Shown here piece by piece: positions 8,863 to 17,755 of a DNA stretch of 64,000 nucleotides (position 1 is its first letter; every line of letters begins with the position of its first letter). Source of the stretch: Enemella evansiae (GTDB taxonomy: Bacteria > Pseudomonadota > Alphaproteobacteria > Rhodobacterales > Rhodobacteraceae). Position numbers and translations under genes: made by a program. The notes under the pieces are model-generated. The model was given only the letters and a program-made list of their open reading frames with translations. It was not told the DNA's origin and ran no database searches. The stretch lies in NCBI GenBank assembly GCA_017255395.1, contig JAFKDC010000015.1:1-64000 (forward strand), read 5' to 3'.

Positions 8863-9584
8863 TGGGTAACAAGACCAATCCGATCGGCATGCGTCTTCAG
8901 GTGAACCGCACCTGGGACTCGCGCTGGTACGCAGACACCAAGGACTACGGCAACCTGCTGCTTGAGGATCTCAAGATCCGCGACTTCATCCATGAAGAGT
9001 GCAAGCAGGCCGGCATCGCCCGCGTGATCATCGAGCGCCCCCACAAGAAGTGCCGTGTGACCATTCACACCGCGCGTCCGGGCGTGATCATCGGCAAGAA
9101 GGGTGCGGACATCGAGGTGCTTCGCAAGAAGCTGGCTCGCATGACCGACAGCGAACTGCACCTGAACATCGTCGAAGTGCGGAAGCCGGAACTCGACGCG
9201 CAGCTGGTCGGCGAAAGCATCGCCCAGCAGCTGGAGCGCCGCGTGTCCTTCCGTCGTGCGATGAAGCGGTCCGTTCAGAACGCCATGCGCATGGGTGCCC
9301 TGGGTATCCGGGTGAACGTCGCTGGCCGCCTCGGCGGTGCCGAGATCGCCCGGACCGAATGGTATCGTGAAGGCCGCGTGCCGCTGCACACCCTGCGTGC
9401 CGACATCGATTACGCGAATGTCGAGGCGACCACGCCCTACGGCATCATCGGGATCAAGGTCTGGATCTTCAAAGGCGAGATCATGGACCACGACCCGCAG
9501 GCGCGTGACCGCAAGTCGCAGGAAATCCAGGACGGCCCGGCCCCGCGTGGCGCCGGTGGTGGCCGTCGCGATGATCGGAGGTAA
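8862..9584 (+). CDS. rpsC: 30S ribosomal protein S3
   Basis: 240 residues. KH domain with [13 protein letters not shown], then the C-terminal domain with [18 protein letters not shown] and [22 protein letters not shown] split over about residues 125-170. Lies at the mRNA entry pore. The basic, Gly/Arg-rich end ([11 protein letters not shown]) is usual in alphaproteobacteria. Overlaps rplV by one base. Confidence 0.98.
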   Translation: MGNKTNPIGMRLQVNRTWDSRWYADTKDYGNLLLEDLKIRDFIHEECKQAGIARVIIERPHKKCRVTIHTARPGVIIGKKGADIEVLRKKLARMTDSELHLNIVEVRKPELDAQLVGESIAQQLERRVSFRRAMKRSVQNAMRMGALGIRVNVAGRLGGAEIARTEWYREGRVPLHTLRADIDYANVEATTPYGIIGIKVWIFKGEIMDHDPQARDRKSQEIQDGPAPRGAGGGRRDDRR

Positions 9585-9589
9585 GCGTC

Positions 9590-10003
9590 GTGCTTCAACC
9601 TAAGCGCACAAAATTCCGCAAGATGTTCAAGGGCCGGATCAAGGGCGAGGCCAAGGGCGGCTCTGACCTGAACTTCGGCACCTACGGTCTGAAGGCGCTC
9701 GAGCCCGAGCGGGTCACCGCCCGCCAGATCGAGGCAGCCCGTCGTGCCATGACGCGTCACATGAAGCGTCAGGGTCGCGTCTGGATCCGCATCTTCCCGG
9801 ACACCCCCGTCACCGCGAAGCCCATCGAGGTTCGTATGGGTAAGGGTAAGGGTTCGGTCGACCGTTGGGCCTGCAAGGTCAAGCCGGGTCGCGTGATGTT
9901 CGAGATCGACGGTGTCGGCGAAGAGGTGGCCCGCGAGGCGCTGCGTCTGGCCGCCATGAAGCTGCCGATCAAGACCCGCGTCGTCCTCCGCGAGGACTGG
10001 TAA
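9590..10003 (+). CDS. rplP: 50S ribosomal protein L16
   Basis: 137 residues starting at a GTG (9590), giving [15 protein letters not shown], with GGAGG at 9577-9581 spaced correctly; no ATG fits. [21 protein letters not shown] is the L16 signature. Binds 23S rRNA near the A site. In most bacteria rpmC follows immediately; here a terminator and three accessory genes intervene. Confidence 0.98.
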   Translation: MLQPKRTKFRKMFKGRIKGEAKGGSDLNFGTYGLKALEPERVTARQIEAARRAMTRHMKRQGRVWIRIFPDTPVTAKPIEVRMGKGKGSVDRWACKVKPGRVMFEIDGVGEEVAREALRLAAMKLPIKTRVVLREDW

Positions 10004-10010
10004 GCGGACG

Positions 10011-10034
10011 GTGGGTCGAGCGCCCACCCTACGG
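10011..10034. repeat. GTGGGT/CCCAC palindrome after rplP
   Basis: GTGGGTCGAGCGCCCACCCT followed by ACGG. Same family as copies at 16237, 16293 and 26358, each in a gap within the ribosomal blocks. Confidence 0.55.
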
Positions 10035-10040
10035 AACAGG

Positions 10041-10074
10041 AAACCCCCGGGGCAGCGATGGCCCGGGGGTTTTG
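10041..10074 (+). terminator. Rho-independent terminator after rplP
   Basis: AAACCCCCGGG (10041-10051) pairs with CCCGGGGGTTTT across a nine-base loop, giving a GC stem extended by A-T pairs and ending in a T-run. It closes the rplB-rplP block and separates it from rpmC. Confidence 0.85.
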
Positions 10075-10126
10075 CTTTGTCCGGTGCCGTGCGCCGGGAC
10101 CGGGCGTGCCGGGCAGACGTCGGATT

Positions 10127-10222
10127 GGAGTATTTGAGCAGAGAAGAAGGCCAGGGTTGTGGGTCCAGGCAGACCGGAGTGCTCGTGGCGCCCGGGTTTC
10201 AGGTATTTGGACCAGGAAGAAG
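10127..10222. repeat. Two inverted-orientation copies of the CTTCTTCT...AAATAC motif
   Basis: GGAGTATTTGAGCAGAGAAG (10127-10149, ending AAG) and AGGTATTTGGACCAGGAAG (10201-10222, ending AAG), in the opposite orientation to the copies at 4528 and 4584. They lie beyond the rplP terminator, in the gap facing the converging lysozyme-like gene. Confidence 0.6.
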
Positions 10223-10260
10223 CATGGGGTGGTTTGTCGGGCGGGTTCGTTGGGAACGGG

Positions 10261-11028
10261 TCAGCCCGGGAAGATCTGCATCATGCCTGCTTCGAAGCGC
10301 GCCCAGCTCATGGTTGCCTTGTTGCCCGCGACACCCTGATAATAGGATTTGCCCGAGGGCAGGGGCAGGCCGGCCCAGATCCGGGCGAGGCGGTACATGA
10401 AGGTGCGGCGCGTTATCTCTCCGCGCTGGAATGTCCCGAGGCCCGCCTCGGCGAGGAGCTGATCGGCGAGGCGGTCCTGCAGGGCGGGGGAGAAGACCGC
10501 GCCCCGGTCGACGCCCTGTGCCCGGACCAGGCGGCGCAGCGTCGAGGGGATGAACTGATAACGCCCGATGGCATGGGGTTGGCCCGGGGTGGCGGCGATC
10601 CAGTCGTAGATCTCGGCGATGGTCATGGTCGAGGGGCGGCGCGGCGGCTTGATCCGGGCGCCGTGGTTCACCGCGTCGTAGCCCGCGCGCCCGGCCTCTG
10701 CCTCGGCGATCAGGTGGCGCAGGCGGTTCGCCGCGCCTGTGCCCGGCAGGATTGCCGGATCGGTGGGGCGGGCGGTGATGGCGGGGGCGGGCAGGGGGGC
10801 AAAGAGGCTGCGTTCCGAGATGCCGGTAAAGAGGCTGGCGGTGCGGCTCTGGACCCCGTCCCCGGCGGGCGCGGGCAGGATCGCCGCGCGCTGGCTGTCG
10901 GCGTTACCGGGGAAGAGCGATTGCGCAAATGCGGGCGGGGCCGCGAGCAGGGCGCTCAGGATGGCTGGGACCGCCATGGCCATGGCGGAGGGTCCGGCGG
11001 CGGGGCCGGGGGGCGGTCTGGAGAACAT
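10261..11028 (-). CDS. Exported lysozyme/muramidase-like protein
   Basis: 255 residues from the ATG at 11028, which has GAGAGG ten bases upstream; longer starts exist but are less well supported. A hydrophobic signal ends near PPAFAQS. The C-terminal two thirds resembles phage-lambda-type muramidases: AEAGRAGYDAVNHGA, TMTIAEIYDWI, HAIGRYQFIPSTL and later FQRGEITRRTFMYRLARIWAGLP. That region suggests cleavage or binding of peptidoglycan in the periplasm. The family call is from motif resemblance only. It is transcribed towards the ribosomal rplP block and shares a short divergent gap with the oxygenase gene at 11121. Confidence 0.55.
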   Translation of the reverse strand: MFSRPPPGPAAGPSAMAMAVPAILSALLAAPPAFAQSLFPGNADSQRAAILPAPAGDGVQSRTASLFTGISERSLFAPLPAPAITARPTDPAILPGTGAANRLRHLIAEAEAGRAGYDAVNHGARIKPPRRPSTMTIAEIYDWIAATPGQPHAIGRYQFIPSTLRRLVRAQGVDRGAVFSPALQDRLADQLLAEAGLGTFQRGEITRRTFMYRLARIWAGLPLPSGKSYYQGVAGNKATMSWARFEAGMMQIFPG

Positions 11029-11120
11029 TCTGCTCTGGCCTCTCATTCTGTGCCGCGACCTTGACGGCGAGAGGTTAGGATTCCATTGCCTCGGACCAGA
11101 TTGATCCACGGAGTTCCGTC

Positions 11121-11741
11121 ATGCCCGCGATCCGCTCGCTTTTTGCCACCCGTCTCTACCGCGCCGCCCTGTCCGAGCACGCGCCCGCCGTCGATGCCGC
11201 CGAGCTGGAGGCCGCCTGCCTGTCCATCGCCGAGGACGACGAGGCCGGGCAGGACTGGTGTGAGACCGAGGGCTTTCCGGGCTACACCTCCTATGCCTCG
11301 CTGGCGGACCTGCCCTGGCGCTTTCCGATCTTCGCCGATCTGAAGACGGCGCTGGATGCCCATGTCGCCGCCTTTGCCGAGGACCTGGAGTTCGACCTGG
11401 GCGACAAGGCCCTGCAACTGGAAGACCTCTGGATCAACATCCTGCCCGAGGGCGGCAGCCACGGGCTGCACCTGCATCCGCATTCGGTGATCTCGGGGAC
11501 GACCTATGTCGCCATGCCCGAGGGCGCCTCGGCGCTGAAGCTGGAAGACCCGCGGCTGGGCTTCATGATGGGCGCGCCTGCGCGGCGCAAGGGCGCGCGC
11601 GAGGAACTGCGGAGCTTCATCTACGAAAAGCCGGCGGTGGGGGATGTGCTGCTGTGGGAGTCGTGGCTGCGCCACGAGGTGCCGATGAACATGTCCGGGG
11701 AAGAGCGTATCTCGGTCAGCTTCAACTACAAGTGGGAGTAG
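11121..11741 (+). CDS. 2OG-Fe(II) oxygenase family protein (TIGR02466-like)
   Basis: 206 residues, full length for this family of putative 2-oxoglutarate/iron dioxygenases. The metal-binding HxH is in HGLHLHPHSVISGTTYV (about residues 114-130) and the distal histidine and 2OG-binding arginine in WLRHEVPMNMSGEERISVSFNY near the end. No signal peptide. Substrate unknown. It stands between rplP and rpmC together with the lysozyme-like and GNHR-motif genes, an insertion into the classical spc gene order. Confidence 0.75.
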   Translation: MPAIRSLFATRLYRAALSEHAPAVDAAELEAACLSIAEDDEAGQDWCETEGFPGYTSYASLADLPWRFPIFADLKTALDAHVAAFAEDLEFDLGDKALQLEDLWINILPEGGSHGLHLHPHSVISGTTYVAMPEGASALKLEDPRLGFMMGAPARRKGAREELRSFIYEKPAVGDVLLWESWLRHEVPMNMSGEERISVSFNYKWE

Positions 11742-11852
11742 GCGGCGCCCGGCAGGGCAATTTTCCGGCTGGTTGGCACTTCTTCTCTTGATTTGCCCGG
11801 CGCGGAAACTGATGTAACTGTTTCATGTCGCTTCAGCGAAGGATGTGTGACA

Positions 11853-12551
11853 GTGGCCGCGATAACCCATGGCGCCTTGCCGGGAGGCATGTTTCAGGAT
11901 CTGGTCCGCGCCATCGAGGCGCAGAGGCCGCGCAAGTTCCTGCGCGACCTGCTGAACCGCCTGCGGTTCGGGGCCGAGGGGCCCTTGTCGGACATGGCGG
12001 TCTTTCCCGACCCGGTGCGGGGCACCGAGGGGTTCTTCTGGCCGGGCGGGCCGAAGCTGCGGCGGCATTCCAGCGGTCTGGTTCTGGAGGGTGACTGGGA
12101 CCTCAACAGAAGCCCGGTGCAGGAAGGTTTCAAGTTCACCAGTTGCCACATGCACTGGGTCGAGGGCGCCGACTGGGAGGAAACCCCGGTCTTCCGCGAC
12201 CTCATGGCGAAACTGGAGCGCGGCGAGGCGCCGGACGGCTGCCGCAGCGTCGAGGAGGTCAAGGAGCGCTACAGCCGCCTTGACCGCATCTTTGCCGAAA
12301 CCAGGCAGCGCGGGCGTCTGTTGCGGATGCACGAGTTGCCCGATGCCTATTACCGGCGCGAACACGGCGCGACCTTCGTGCACCTGGCCCGCGACGGCAC
12401 CTGCCTGCGCAGCGGCGGCGGCAACCACCGCTTCGCCATCGCGCGGATCCTCGAACTGCCTGAGATCCCGGCGCAATTGGGGGTTGTGCATCCGCTTGCC
12501 ATCCGCGATGGCCATCTTGCCCGGCTGCGGCGCTCGCGCTTCGACGCCTAG
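11853..12551 (+). CDS. Unknown protein with a ParB/sulfiredoxin-like GGGNHRFAIA motif
   Basis: 232 residues from GTG 11853, chosen because GAAGGA (11838-11843) lies nine bases upstream; GTG 11847 and TTG 11793 are alternatives. I do not recognise a named family. The C-terminal third contains LRSGGGNHRFAIARILELPEI, split as LRSGGGNHRFA and IARILELPEI, which recalls the substrate loop of ParB/Srx-like domains (D/G-G-N-H-R). The N-terminal part has PRKFLRDLLNRLRFG and EGDWDLNRSPV. Cytosolic by appearance. Adjacent to a dioxygenase gene, so a shared task is possible but unproven. Confidence 0.6.
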   Translation: MAAITHGALPGGMFQDLVRAIEAQRPRKFLRDLLNRLRFGAEGPLSDMAVFPDPVRGTEGFFWPGGPKLRRHSSGLVLEGDWDLNRSPVQEGFKFTSCHMHWVEGADWEETPVFRDLMAKLERGEAPDGCRSVEEVKERYSRLDRIFAETRQRGRLLRMHELPDAYYRREHGATFVHLARDGTCLRSGGGNHRFAIARILELPEIPAQLGVVHPLAIRDGHLARLRRSRFDA

Positions 12552-12577
12552 GCGCCCGGCGACACGTCAAGTTTCCC

Positions 12578-12606
12578 TTGCCCTGTTGGCGATAAGCGCC
12601 TATAGG
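12578..12606 (+). promoter_or_regulatory. Sigma-70 promoter of the rpmC-rpmD block
   Basis: TTGCCC (12578-12583), exactly 17 bases, then TATAGG (12601-12606). It stands about 95 bases before rpmC, after the accessory gene ends, so the large spc block has its own promoter. Confidence 0.7.
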
Positions 12607-12701
12607 GGCGCTTCATCCACGGACTCCACCGGAATCAGGGTGACCCTGCACGCCCAGGCAGGCGGGGGCCTTCCGGTGATGTTGCAACAAAGGAGAGGCG
12701 C

Positions 12702-12911
12702 ATGAACGCCCAGGAACTCCGTGACAAGACCCCGGACCAGCTCCGGGACCAGCTTGTCGAGCTCAAGAAGGAGGCTTTCAACCTCCGCTTCCAGGCGGCC
12801 ACGAGCCAGCTGGAAAACACCGCGCGCATGCGCCAGGTCCGCCGCGACGTCGCGCGGGTGAAGACCGTCCTGAACCAGAAAGCCGCCGACGCGGCCAAGA
12901 CGGAGGCATAA
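12702..12911 (+). CDS. rpmC: 50S ribosomal protein L29
   Basis: 69 residues, [18 protein letters not shown] then [12 protein letters not shown] and the [19 protein letters not shown] helix, all typical. Sits at the tunnel exit where SRP and trigger factor dock. AAAGGAGAGG lies just upstream. First gene of an eleven-gene ribosomal block. Confidence 0.97.
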   Translation: MNAQELRDKTPDQLRDQLVELKKEAFNLRFQAATSQLENTARMRQVRRDVARVKTVLNQKAADAAKTEA

Positions 12912-12914
12912 GCA

Positions 12915-13238
12915 ATGCCCAAGCGTATCCTTGCAGGCACCGTGACCTCCACCGCCAACGCCCAGACCGTCACGGTCCAGGTTGTCCGCCGCTTCAAGCA
13001 CCCGGTTCTTCAGAAGACGATCAAGAAGTCCAAGAAGTACCGCGCCCATGACGAAGGCGAAATCTTCAACGTCGGCGACAACGTCCTCATCCGTGAGTGT
13101 GCGCCGAAGTCGAAGACCAAGCGCTGGGAAGTCATGACCGAAGAGATGAAGGCAGAACACGAGACCCTGCGCGCCGAGGCTGCCGCCGAAGCCCAGAAGA
13201 TCGAAGAAGCCGCACACGAAGCAGAAGCCGCCCACTAA
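12915..13238 (+). CDS. rpsQ: 30S ribosomal protein S17 with a C-terminal acidic extension
   Basis: Core S17 occupies about residues 1-75 ([44 protein letters not shown]). The protein is 107 residues, about 30 longer than the usual form; residues 76-107 are an Ala/Glu-rich helix ([15 protein letters not shown]...). The tail is in frame and followed by a clean stop, so not a frameshift. Three bases after rpmC; rplN follows after 96 bases. Confidence 0.96.
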   Translation: MPKRILAGTVTSTANAQTVTVQVVRRFKHPVLQKTIKKSKKYRAHDEGEIFNVGDNVLIRECAPKSKTKRWEVMTEEMKAEHETLRAEAAAEAQKIEEAAHEAEAAH

Positions 13239-13334
13239 GGGCAGTGTCGGGGCCGTTCACGCGGCCCCGAACCTATTCGAAACCCCCGGATCAATGTTCT
13301 CTGCAGAGCGGTCCGGGACGTCGGGAGAAAATCC

Positions 13335-13703
13335 ATGATCCAGATGCAGACAAATCTGGATGTTGCTGACAATTCCGGAGCCCGGAAGGTTCAGTGCATC
13401 AAGGTTCTGGGCGGTTCGCACCGCCGTTATGCCTCTGTCGGCGACATCATCGTGGTGTCGGTGAAGGAGGCCATTCCGCGTGGTCGCGTGAAGAAGGGTG
13501 ACGTCCGCAAGGCCGTCGTCGTGCGCACCGCCAAGGAAGTCCGCCGCGAAGACGGTACGTCCATCCGCTTTGACCGCAACGCCGCCGTCATCCTGAACAA
13601 CGCGGGCGAGCCTGTCGGCACCCGTATCTTCGGGCCGGTGGTTCGTGAACTGCGCGCGAAGAACTTCATGAAGATCATTTCGCTTGCTCCGGAGGTGCTG
13701 TAA
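13335..13703 (+). CDS. rplN: 50S ribosomal protein L14
   Basis: 122 residues, [19 protein letters not shown], then [20 protein letters not shown] and [13 protein letters not shown]: a standard L14. GGGAGAA before the ATG serves as ribosome-binding site. Stop TAA shares its last base with the rplX start (TAATG). Confidence 0.98.
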   Translation: MIQMQTNLDVADNSGARKVQCIKVLGGSHRRYASVGDIIVVSVKEAIPRGRVKKGDVRKAVVVRTAKEVRREDGTSIRFDRNAAVILNNAGEPVGTRIFGPVVRELRAKNFMKIISLAPEVL

Positions 13704-14008
13704 TGGCTGCGAAACTCCGCAAGGGTGACAAGGTCGTCGTGCTGACCGGCAAGGACAAGGGCAAGACCGGTGAGATCACCTCTGTCGACCCCAAGGCCGG
13801 CAAGGCCGTCGTCGACGGCGTGAATGTCGCCATCCGCCACACCCGCCAAAGCCAGACCGCCCAGGGCGGCCGAGTGCCCAAGGCCCTGCCGATCGACCTG
13901 TCGAACCTCGCCATCGTCGATGGCAACGGCAAGGCGACCCGCGTTGGCTTCCGCGAGGAAGACGGCAAGAAGGTTCGCTTCGCCAAGACCACGGGAGACG
14001 TGATCTGA
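13703..14008 (+). CDS. rplX: 50S ribosomal protein L24
   Basis: 101 residues with the KOW motif [18 protein letters not shown] near the N terminus and the conserved [12 protein letters not shown]. Assembly initiator of the 50S subunit. Overlaps both neighbours by one base, indicating coupling. Confidence 0.98.
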   Translation: MAAKLRKGDKVVVLTGKDKGKTGEITSVDPKAGKAVVDGVNVAIRHTRQSQTAQGGRVPKALPIDLSNLAIVDGNGKATRVGFREEDGKKVRFAKTTGDVI

Positions 14009-14589
14009 TGCTTGACGCTGCAAATTACACCCCCCGCCTGAAGACCACCTATCGCGAGACCATCAAGGCCGCGATGAAGGAGGAATTCGGCTACACCAAC
14101 GACATGCAGATCCCGCGTCTGGACAAGATTGTCCTGAACATCGGCTGCGGTGCAGAGGCGGTGCGCGACTCCAAGAAGGCCAAGTCGGCCGTCGAGGACC
14201 TGACCAAGATCGCCGGCCAGCAGGCCGTGGGCACCAAGGCGAAGAAATCGCACGCGCCCTTCCGTCTGCGCGAGGGCATGATCATCGGCGCGAAGGTCAC
14301 CCTTCGTGACGTGCGCATGTACGAATTCCTCGACCGCCTGGTGACCATCGCGATGCCCCGCATCCGTGACTTCCGCGGTGTGAAGCCCTCTTTCGACGGT
14401 CGTGGCAACTTTGCCATGGGCCTGAAAGAGCACATCGTGTTCCCCGAGATCGAGTTCGACAAGGTCGACGAGGTCTGGGGCATGGACATCATCGTGACCA
14501 CCACGGCCCAGCAGTTCGGCGAGCATTCCGCCGACGACCAGGCCAAGGCGCTGTTGAAGCACTTCAACATGCCGTTCATCAAGGCGTAA
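14008..14589 (+). CDS. rplE: 50S ribosomal protein L5
   Basis: 193 residues. Contains [36 protein letters not shown] (as [10 protein letters not shown] and [11 protein letters not shown]) and FGMDIIV-like [11 protein letters not shown]. Binds 5S rRNA and the P-site tRNA. TGATG overlap with rplX. Confidence 0.98.
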   Translation: MLDAANYTPRLKTTYRETIKAAMKEEFGYTNDMQIPRLDKIVLNIGCGAEAVRDSKKAKSAVEDLTKIAGQQAVGTKAKKSHAPFRLREGMIIGAKVTLRDVRMYEFLDRLVTIAMPRIRDFRGVKPSFDGRGNFAMGLKEHIVFPEIEFDKVDEVWGMDIIVTTTAQQFGEHSADDQAKALLKHFNMPFIKA

Positions 14590-14600
14590 GAGGACAAGAC

Positions 14601-14906
14601 ATGGCCAAGAAATCCATGATCGAACGCGAGAAGAAGCGGGAGCGCCTGGTGGAGAAATACGCCGCCAAGCGGGCCGAGCTGAAAGAAATCGCAAACGACG
14701 AATCCAAGCCGATGGAAGAGCGCTTCAAGGCGCGTCTGAAGCTGGCGAAACTGCCCCGTAACTCCGCTCCGTCGCGGCTGCACAACCGCTGCCAGCTGAC
14801 GGGTCGTCCGCATGCGTACTACCGCAAGCTGAAGATCAGCCGGATCATGCTGCGCGAGCTTGGCTCGAACGGCAAGCTCCCCGGCGTCGTGAAATCCAGC
14901 TGGTAA
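14601..14906 (+). CDS. rpsN: 30S ribosomal protein S14
   Basis: 101 residues of the zinc-free long type: [14 protein letters not shown] and [20 protein letters not shown], in which the cysteine quartet of zinc-binding S14 is absent. Eleven bases after rplE. Confidence 0.98.
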   Translation: MAKKSMIEREKKRERLVEKYAAKRAELKEIANDESKPMEERFKARLKLAKLPRNSAPSRLHNRCQLTGRPHAYYRKLKISRIMLRELGSNGKLPGVVKSSW

Positions 14907-14919
14907 GGGAGGGTAAGAT

Positions 14920-15312
14920 ATGAACGATCCTATCGGCGATATGCTCACCCGTATCCGCAACGCAGGCATGCGCGGCAAGTCGGTCACCAACACGCCGGCC
15001 TCCAAGCTGCGTGGCTGGGTTCTCGACGTGCTGGCGGACGAAGGCTACATCCGTGGCTACGAATCCACCACGGACGAGAACGGCCACCCGGCCTTCGAGA
15101 TCAGCCTGAAGTACTTCGACGGCGCCCCCGTCATTCGCGAGCTCAAGCGGGTCTCCAAACCCGGCCGCCGCGTCTACATGGGCGTCAGTGACATTCCCTC
15201 GGTCCGCAACGGCCTGGGCGTGTCGATTGTCTCCACCCCCAAGGGTGTGATGTCGGACGCAAACGCACGCGCAGCCAACGTCGGCGGCGAAGTGCTTTGC
15301 ACCGTATTCTAA
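14920..15312 (+). CDS. rpsH: 30S ribosomal protein S8
   Basis: 130 residues. [15 protein letters not shown] at the start and GGEVLCTVF at the end are diagnostic. Known in other bacteria to repress spc-operon translation by binding its mRNA; I see no specific site proof here. AGGGAGGGTAAGAT precedes the ATG. Confidence 0.98.
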   Translation: MNDPIGDMLTRIRNAGMRGKSVTNTPASKLRGWVLDVLADEGYIRGYESTTDENGHPAFEISLKYFDGAPVIRELKRVSKPGRRVYMGVSDIPSVRNGLGVSIVSTPKGVMSDANARAANVGGEVLCTVF

Positions 15313-15324
15313 GGAGGCCTGACA

Positions 15325-15858
15325 ATGTCTCGTATTGGTAAGAAGCCCGTCGAACTGCCCTCGGGCGTCTCGGCAGAGGTGAAGGGCCAGACCATCGAAG
15401 TGAAGGGTCCGAAAGGCACCCAGACCTTCACAGCGACCGATGACGTGACCCTTGCGGTCAACGACAACGCTGTCTCCGTGACGCCGCGCGGCAATTCCAA
15501 GCGTGCCCGTCAGCAGTGGGGGATGTCCCGCACCGTCGTCGCCAACCTGGTGCATGGCGTGCAGAACACCTTCAAGAAAGAGCTGGAAATCCAGGGTGTG
15601 GGTTACCGCGCCGCGGTTCAGGGCAACACCCTGAAGCTGAACCTGGGTTACTCGCACGACGTGGACTTCGCGATCCCGCAGGGCATCACCGTTACGTGCC
15701 CGAAGCCGACGGAAATCGTCGTCGAGGGTCACGACGCCCAGCAGGTCGGTCAGGTTGCGGCGAACATCCGCGACTGGCGCCGTCCCGAGCCGTACAAGGG
15801 GAAGGGTATCCGCTACAAGGGCGAGTACATCTTCCAGAAGGAAGGCAAGAAGAAGTAA
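15325..15858 (+). CDS. rplF: 50S ribosomal protein L6
   Basis: 177 residues, two-domain protein beginning [17 protein letters not shown], with the C-terminal signature [16 protein letters not shown]. Binds near the sarcin-ricin loop. AAGGAGG stands six bases upstream of the ATG. Confidence 0.98.
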   Translation: MSRIGKKPVELPSGVSAEVKGQTIEVKGPKGTQTFTATDDVTLAVNDNAVSVTPRGNSKRARQQWGMSRTVVANLVHGVQNTFKKELEIQGVGYRAAVQGNTLKLNLGYSHDVDFAIPQGITVTCPKPTEIVVEGHDAQQVGQVAANIRDWRRPEPYKGKGIRYKGEYIFQKEGKKK

Positions 15859-15870
15859 GGACGCAGGGAT

Positions 15871-16230
15871 ATGGCAAACAGTAAACTCCAACTGTTCCAG
15901 AAGCGCCGCCTGCGCGTCCGGAACAAGCTGCGGGAAGTCAACGCGGGTCGCGTGCGCCTTTCCGTTCACCGTTCGAACAAGAACATCTCGGTTCAGCTCA
16001 TCGACGACGTCGCCGGCAAGACGCTGGCTTCGGCTTCGTCGCTCGAGCCGTCGCTGGGCGTGGTCGGCAAAAACAACGTCGAGGCGGCCTCCAAGGTCGG
16101 CGCGGCGATTGCCGAGCGTGCCAAGGCAGCCGGTGTGGAAGAAGCTTACTTCGACCGCGGCGGTTTCCTCTTCCACGGTCGCGTCAAGGCTCTGGCCGAC
16201 GCGGCCCGCGAAGCAGGCCTGAAGATCTGA
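15871..16230 (+). CDS. rplR: 50S ribosomal protein L18
   Basis: 119 residues; basic N-terminal [12 protein letters not shown] and C-terminal [19 protein letters not shown], typical of the 5S-rRNA-binding L18. rpsE, which usually follows within a few bases, begins only after 183 bases filled by repeats. Confidence 0.98.
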   Translation: MANSKLQLFQKRRLRVRNKLREVNAGRVRLSVHRSNKNISVQLIDDVAGKTLASASSLEPSLGVVGKNNVEAASKVGAAIAERAKAAGVEEAYFDRGGFLFHGRVKALADAAREAGLKI

Positions 16231-16236
16231 CGGTCG

Positions 16237-16312
16237 GGGTGGGTCGCAAGGCCCACCCTGCCGCTTTGTTTCGGGGTTTCGATCCCGGGACAGGGTGGGT
16301 CCTAGACCCACC
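16237..16312. repeat. Two GGTGGGT/ACCCACC palindromes between rplR and rpsE
   Basis: First copy GGGTGGGTCGCAAGGCCCAC continuing CCTGCC (16237-16262); second copy GGTGGGTCCTAGACCCACC (16294-16312). Each can form a stable hairpin inside the long ribosomal transcript. Related copies at 10011 and 26358. Confidence 0.6.
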
Positions 16313-16413
16313 ACCCCTGCAGGCCCTCGGGCCTCGATGATCCGGGACGCGCCCCGCGCATCACCAGGATTGGGAAAAACGGGTTCTTGGACCCAAGGAA
16401 AAGGAAAGCCTGA

Positions 16414-16992
16414 ATGGCAGAACGTGATAACCGCCGGGGCAACCGTCGCGACCGCGACGAAACGCCGGAATTCGCAGATCGCCTTGTCGCGATCAACCGT
16501 GTGTCCAAGACCGTCAAGGGCGGTAAGCGCTTCGGTTTCGCCGCGCTCGTCGTGGTCGGCGATCAGAAAGGCCGCGTCGGCTTTGGCAAGGGTAAGGCCA
16601 AGGAGGTCCCCGAGGCCATCCGCAAGGCGACCGAGCAGGCCAAGCGCAAGATGATGCGCGTGCCGCTGAAAGAGGGCCGCACCCTGCACCACGACATCAC
16701 CGGCCGTCACGGTGCCGGCCGCGTCGTGATGCGGACCGCGCCTCAGGGTACCGGTATCATCGCCGGTGGTCCGATGCGTGCCGTCTTCGAGATGCTGGGT
16801 GTGCACGACGTCGTCGCCAAGTCGACCGGCTCGCAGAACCCCTACAACATGATCCGTGCCACGCTGGAAGGTCTCTCGAAAGAGCAGTCCCCGCGCAACG
16901 TCGCCCAGCGTCGTGGCAAGAAGGTCGCGGATATCCTGCCCAAGCGTGAAGACGCCCCGGCAGAGTCCACCCAGGTCGCTGAGGAGGCTTGA
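16414..16992 (+). CDS. rpsE: 30S ribosomal protein S5
   Basis: 192 residues. [19 protein letters not shown], the glycine-rich [20 protein letters not shown] (20 residues) and [18 protein letters not shown] identify S5, important for decoding accuracy. The C-terminal acidic tail (about residues 175-192) is common in alphaproteobacteria. AAGGAAAAGG upstream of the ATG. Confidence 0.98.
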   Translation: MAERDNRRGNRRDRDETPEFADRLVAINRVSKTVKGGKRFGFAALVVVGDQKGRVGFGKGKAKEVPEAIRKATEQAKRKMMRVPLKEGRTLHHDITGRHGAGRVVMRTAPQGTGIIAGGPMRAVFEMLGVHDVVAKSTGSQNPYNMIRATLEGLSKEQSPRNVAQRRGKKVADILPKREDAPAESTQVAEEA

Positions 16993-16997
16993 TCCAC

Positions 16998-17183
16998 ATG
17001 GCAACCATCGTCGTCAAACAGATCGGCTCGCCGATCCGCCGCCCCGAAATCCAGCGCAAGACGCTGATCGGGTTGGGCCTGAACAAGATGCACCGCGTGC
17101 GCGAGCTGGAAGACACCCCCTCCGTGCGCGGCATGATTCGCAAGATCCCGCACCTCGTCGAGATCGTCGAGGAGCGCGGCTGA
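16998..17183 (+). CDS. rpmD: 50S ribosomal protein L30
   Basis: 61 residues starting at ATG 16998 ([15 protein letters not shown]), with [19 protein letters not shown], the L30 signature. An ATG three codons upstream overlaps the rpsE stop and is less likely. Last gene of this block; in most bacteria rplO follows directly, here it is 4.5 kb away. Confidence 0.97.
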   Translation: MATIVVKQIGSPIRRPEIQRKTLIGLGLNKMHRVRELEDTPSVRGMIRKIPHLVEIVEERG

Positions 17184-17209
17184 GGCTGGATCTTCTAAGA
17201 GCTTTGGAA

Positions 17210-17239
17210 AGGCCCCGGACGATGCTCCGGGGCCTTTTT
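17210..17239 (+). terminator. Rho-independent terminator after rpmD
   Basis: AGGCCCCGGA-cgatgc-TCCGGGGCCT followed by TTTT. It ends the rpmC-rpmD block. Confidence 0.88.
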
Positions 17240-17325
17240 GCGTTCGGGCCCGACCGCTGCCGGACCGGCCCTGTGCCGGTCCGAGGGGGGCGGGGGCTTT
17301 GCCCCCGGGTCTTCGGCTTTTCCCC

Positions 17326-17353
17326 GGAGGGTATTTGTAAGACCAGAGAAGAG
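17326..17353. repeat. Copy of the CTTCTTCT...AAATAC motif (inverted orientation)
   Basis: GGAGGGTATTTGTAAGACC then AGAGAAGAG. It follows the rpmD terminator and a CGGACCGG/CCGGTCCG hairpin near 17261-17283. Apart from these, the 327 bases between rpmD and the small gene at 17511 show nothing coding. Confidence 0.5.
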
Positions 17354-17510
17354 TGGGGAGCAGGCGCCGGGGCGTCCGGGCGCGCTGGTCCCAAATCTGC
17401 ACAAAATCCATGCGGCGGGTGCATGGCGGGACTGCGGAAACGGCCTTTGTGCTTTGCTGCGGCGCAGCGTATCCGGGCGGCACAGTGTTTATCGCCAACG
17501 GAGCAGAGCC

Positions 17511-17609
17511 ATGAAAGCGATCTTTCTTGCCATCGCCGCGCGTCTCAAGGCAGAGCCGGTCCCTTGCTGGTCGGACTACCTGCGCAGCCAGGGCGGGTTC
17601 CGCGGCTGA
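17511..17609 (+). CDS. Putative 32-residue small protein
   Basis: ATG preceded by GGAG with suitable spacing, encoding a short peptide (MKAIFLAIAARLKAEPVP..., ending SQGGFRG) with an amphipathic hydrophobic N-terminal half. A compact GGCGCCC/GGGCGCC hairpin at 17639 follows. Family not recognised. Coding status rests on the ribosome-binding site and the hairpin only. Confidence 0.4.
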   Translation: MKAIFLAIAARLKAEPVPCWSDYLRSQGGFRG

Positions 17610-17638
17610 GCCGCCAACCCCTGACGACAGTCGATGCG

Positions 17639-17663
17639 GGCGCCCCTTTGCGGGCGCCTTTGT
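17639..17663 (+). terminator. Probable terminator after the small gene at 17511
   Basis: GGCGCCC-ctttgc-GGGCGCC (7-bp stem, 17639-17658) followed by TTTGT. The short T-run makes it a moderate terminator. Confidence 0.5.
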
Positions 17664-17755
17664 CGTTTCAGGCGCTGACATTCGCGTCACCCGGCATGGA
17701 CGGGGCGGCGCATTGTCCTAGCTCTCGCCCAGATCACACCACAGGGAGAGACGTC

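Noticed and set aside
14845-17004. Long minus-strand open frame opposite rpsH-rpsE
   Set aside because: It spans several unmistakable ribosomal protein genes on the other strand and has no recognisable domain.
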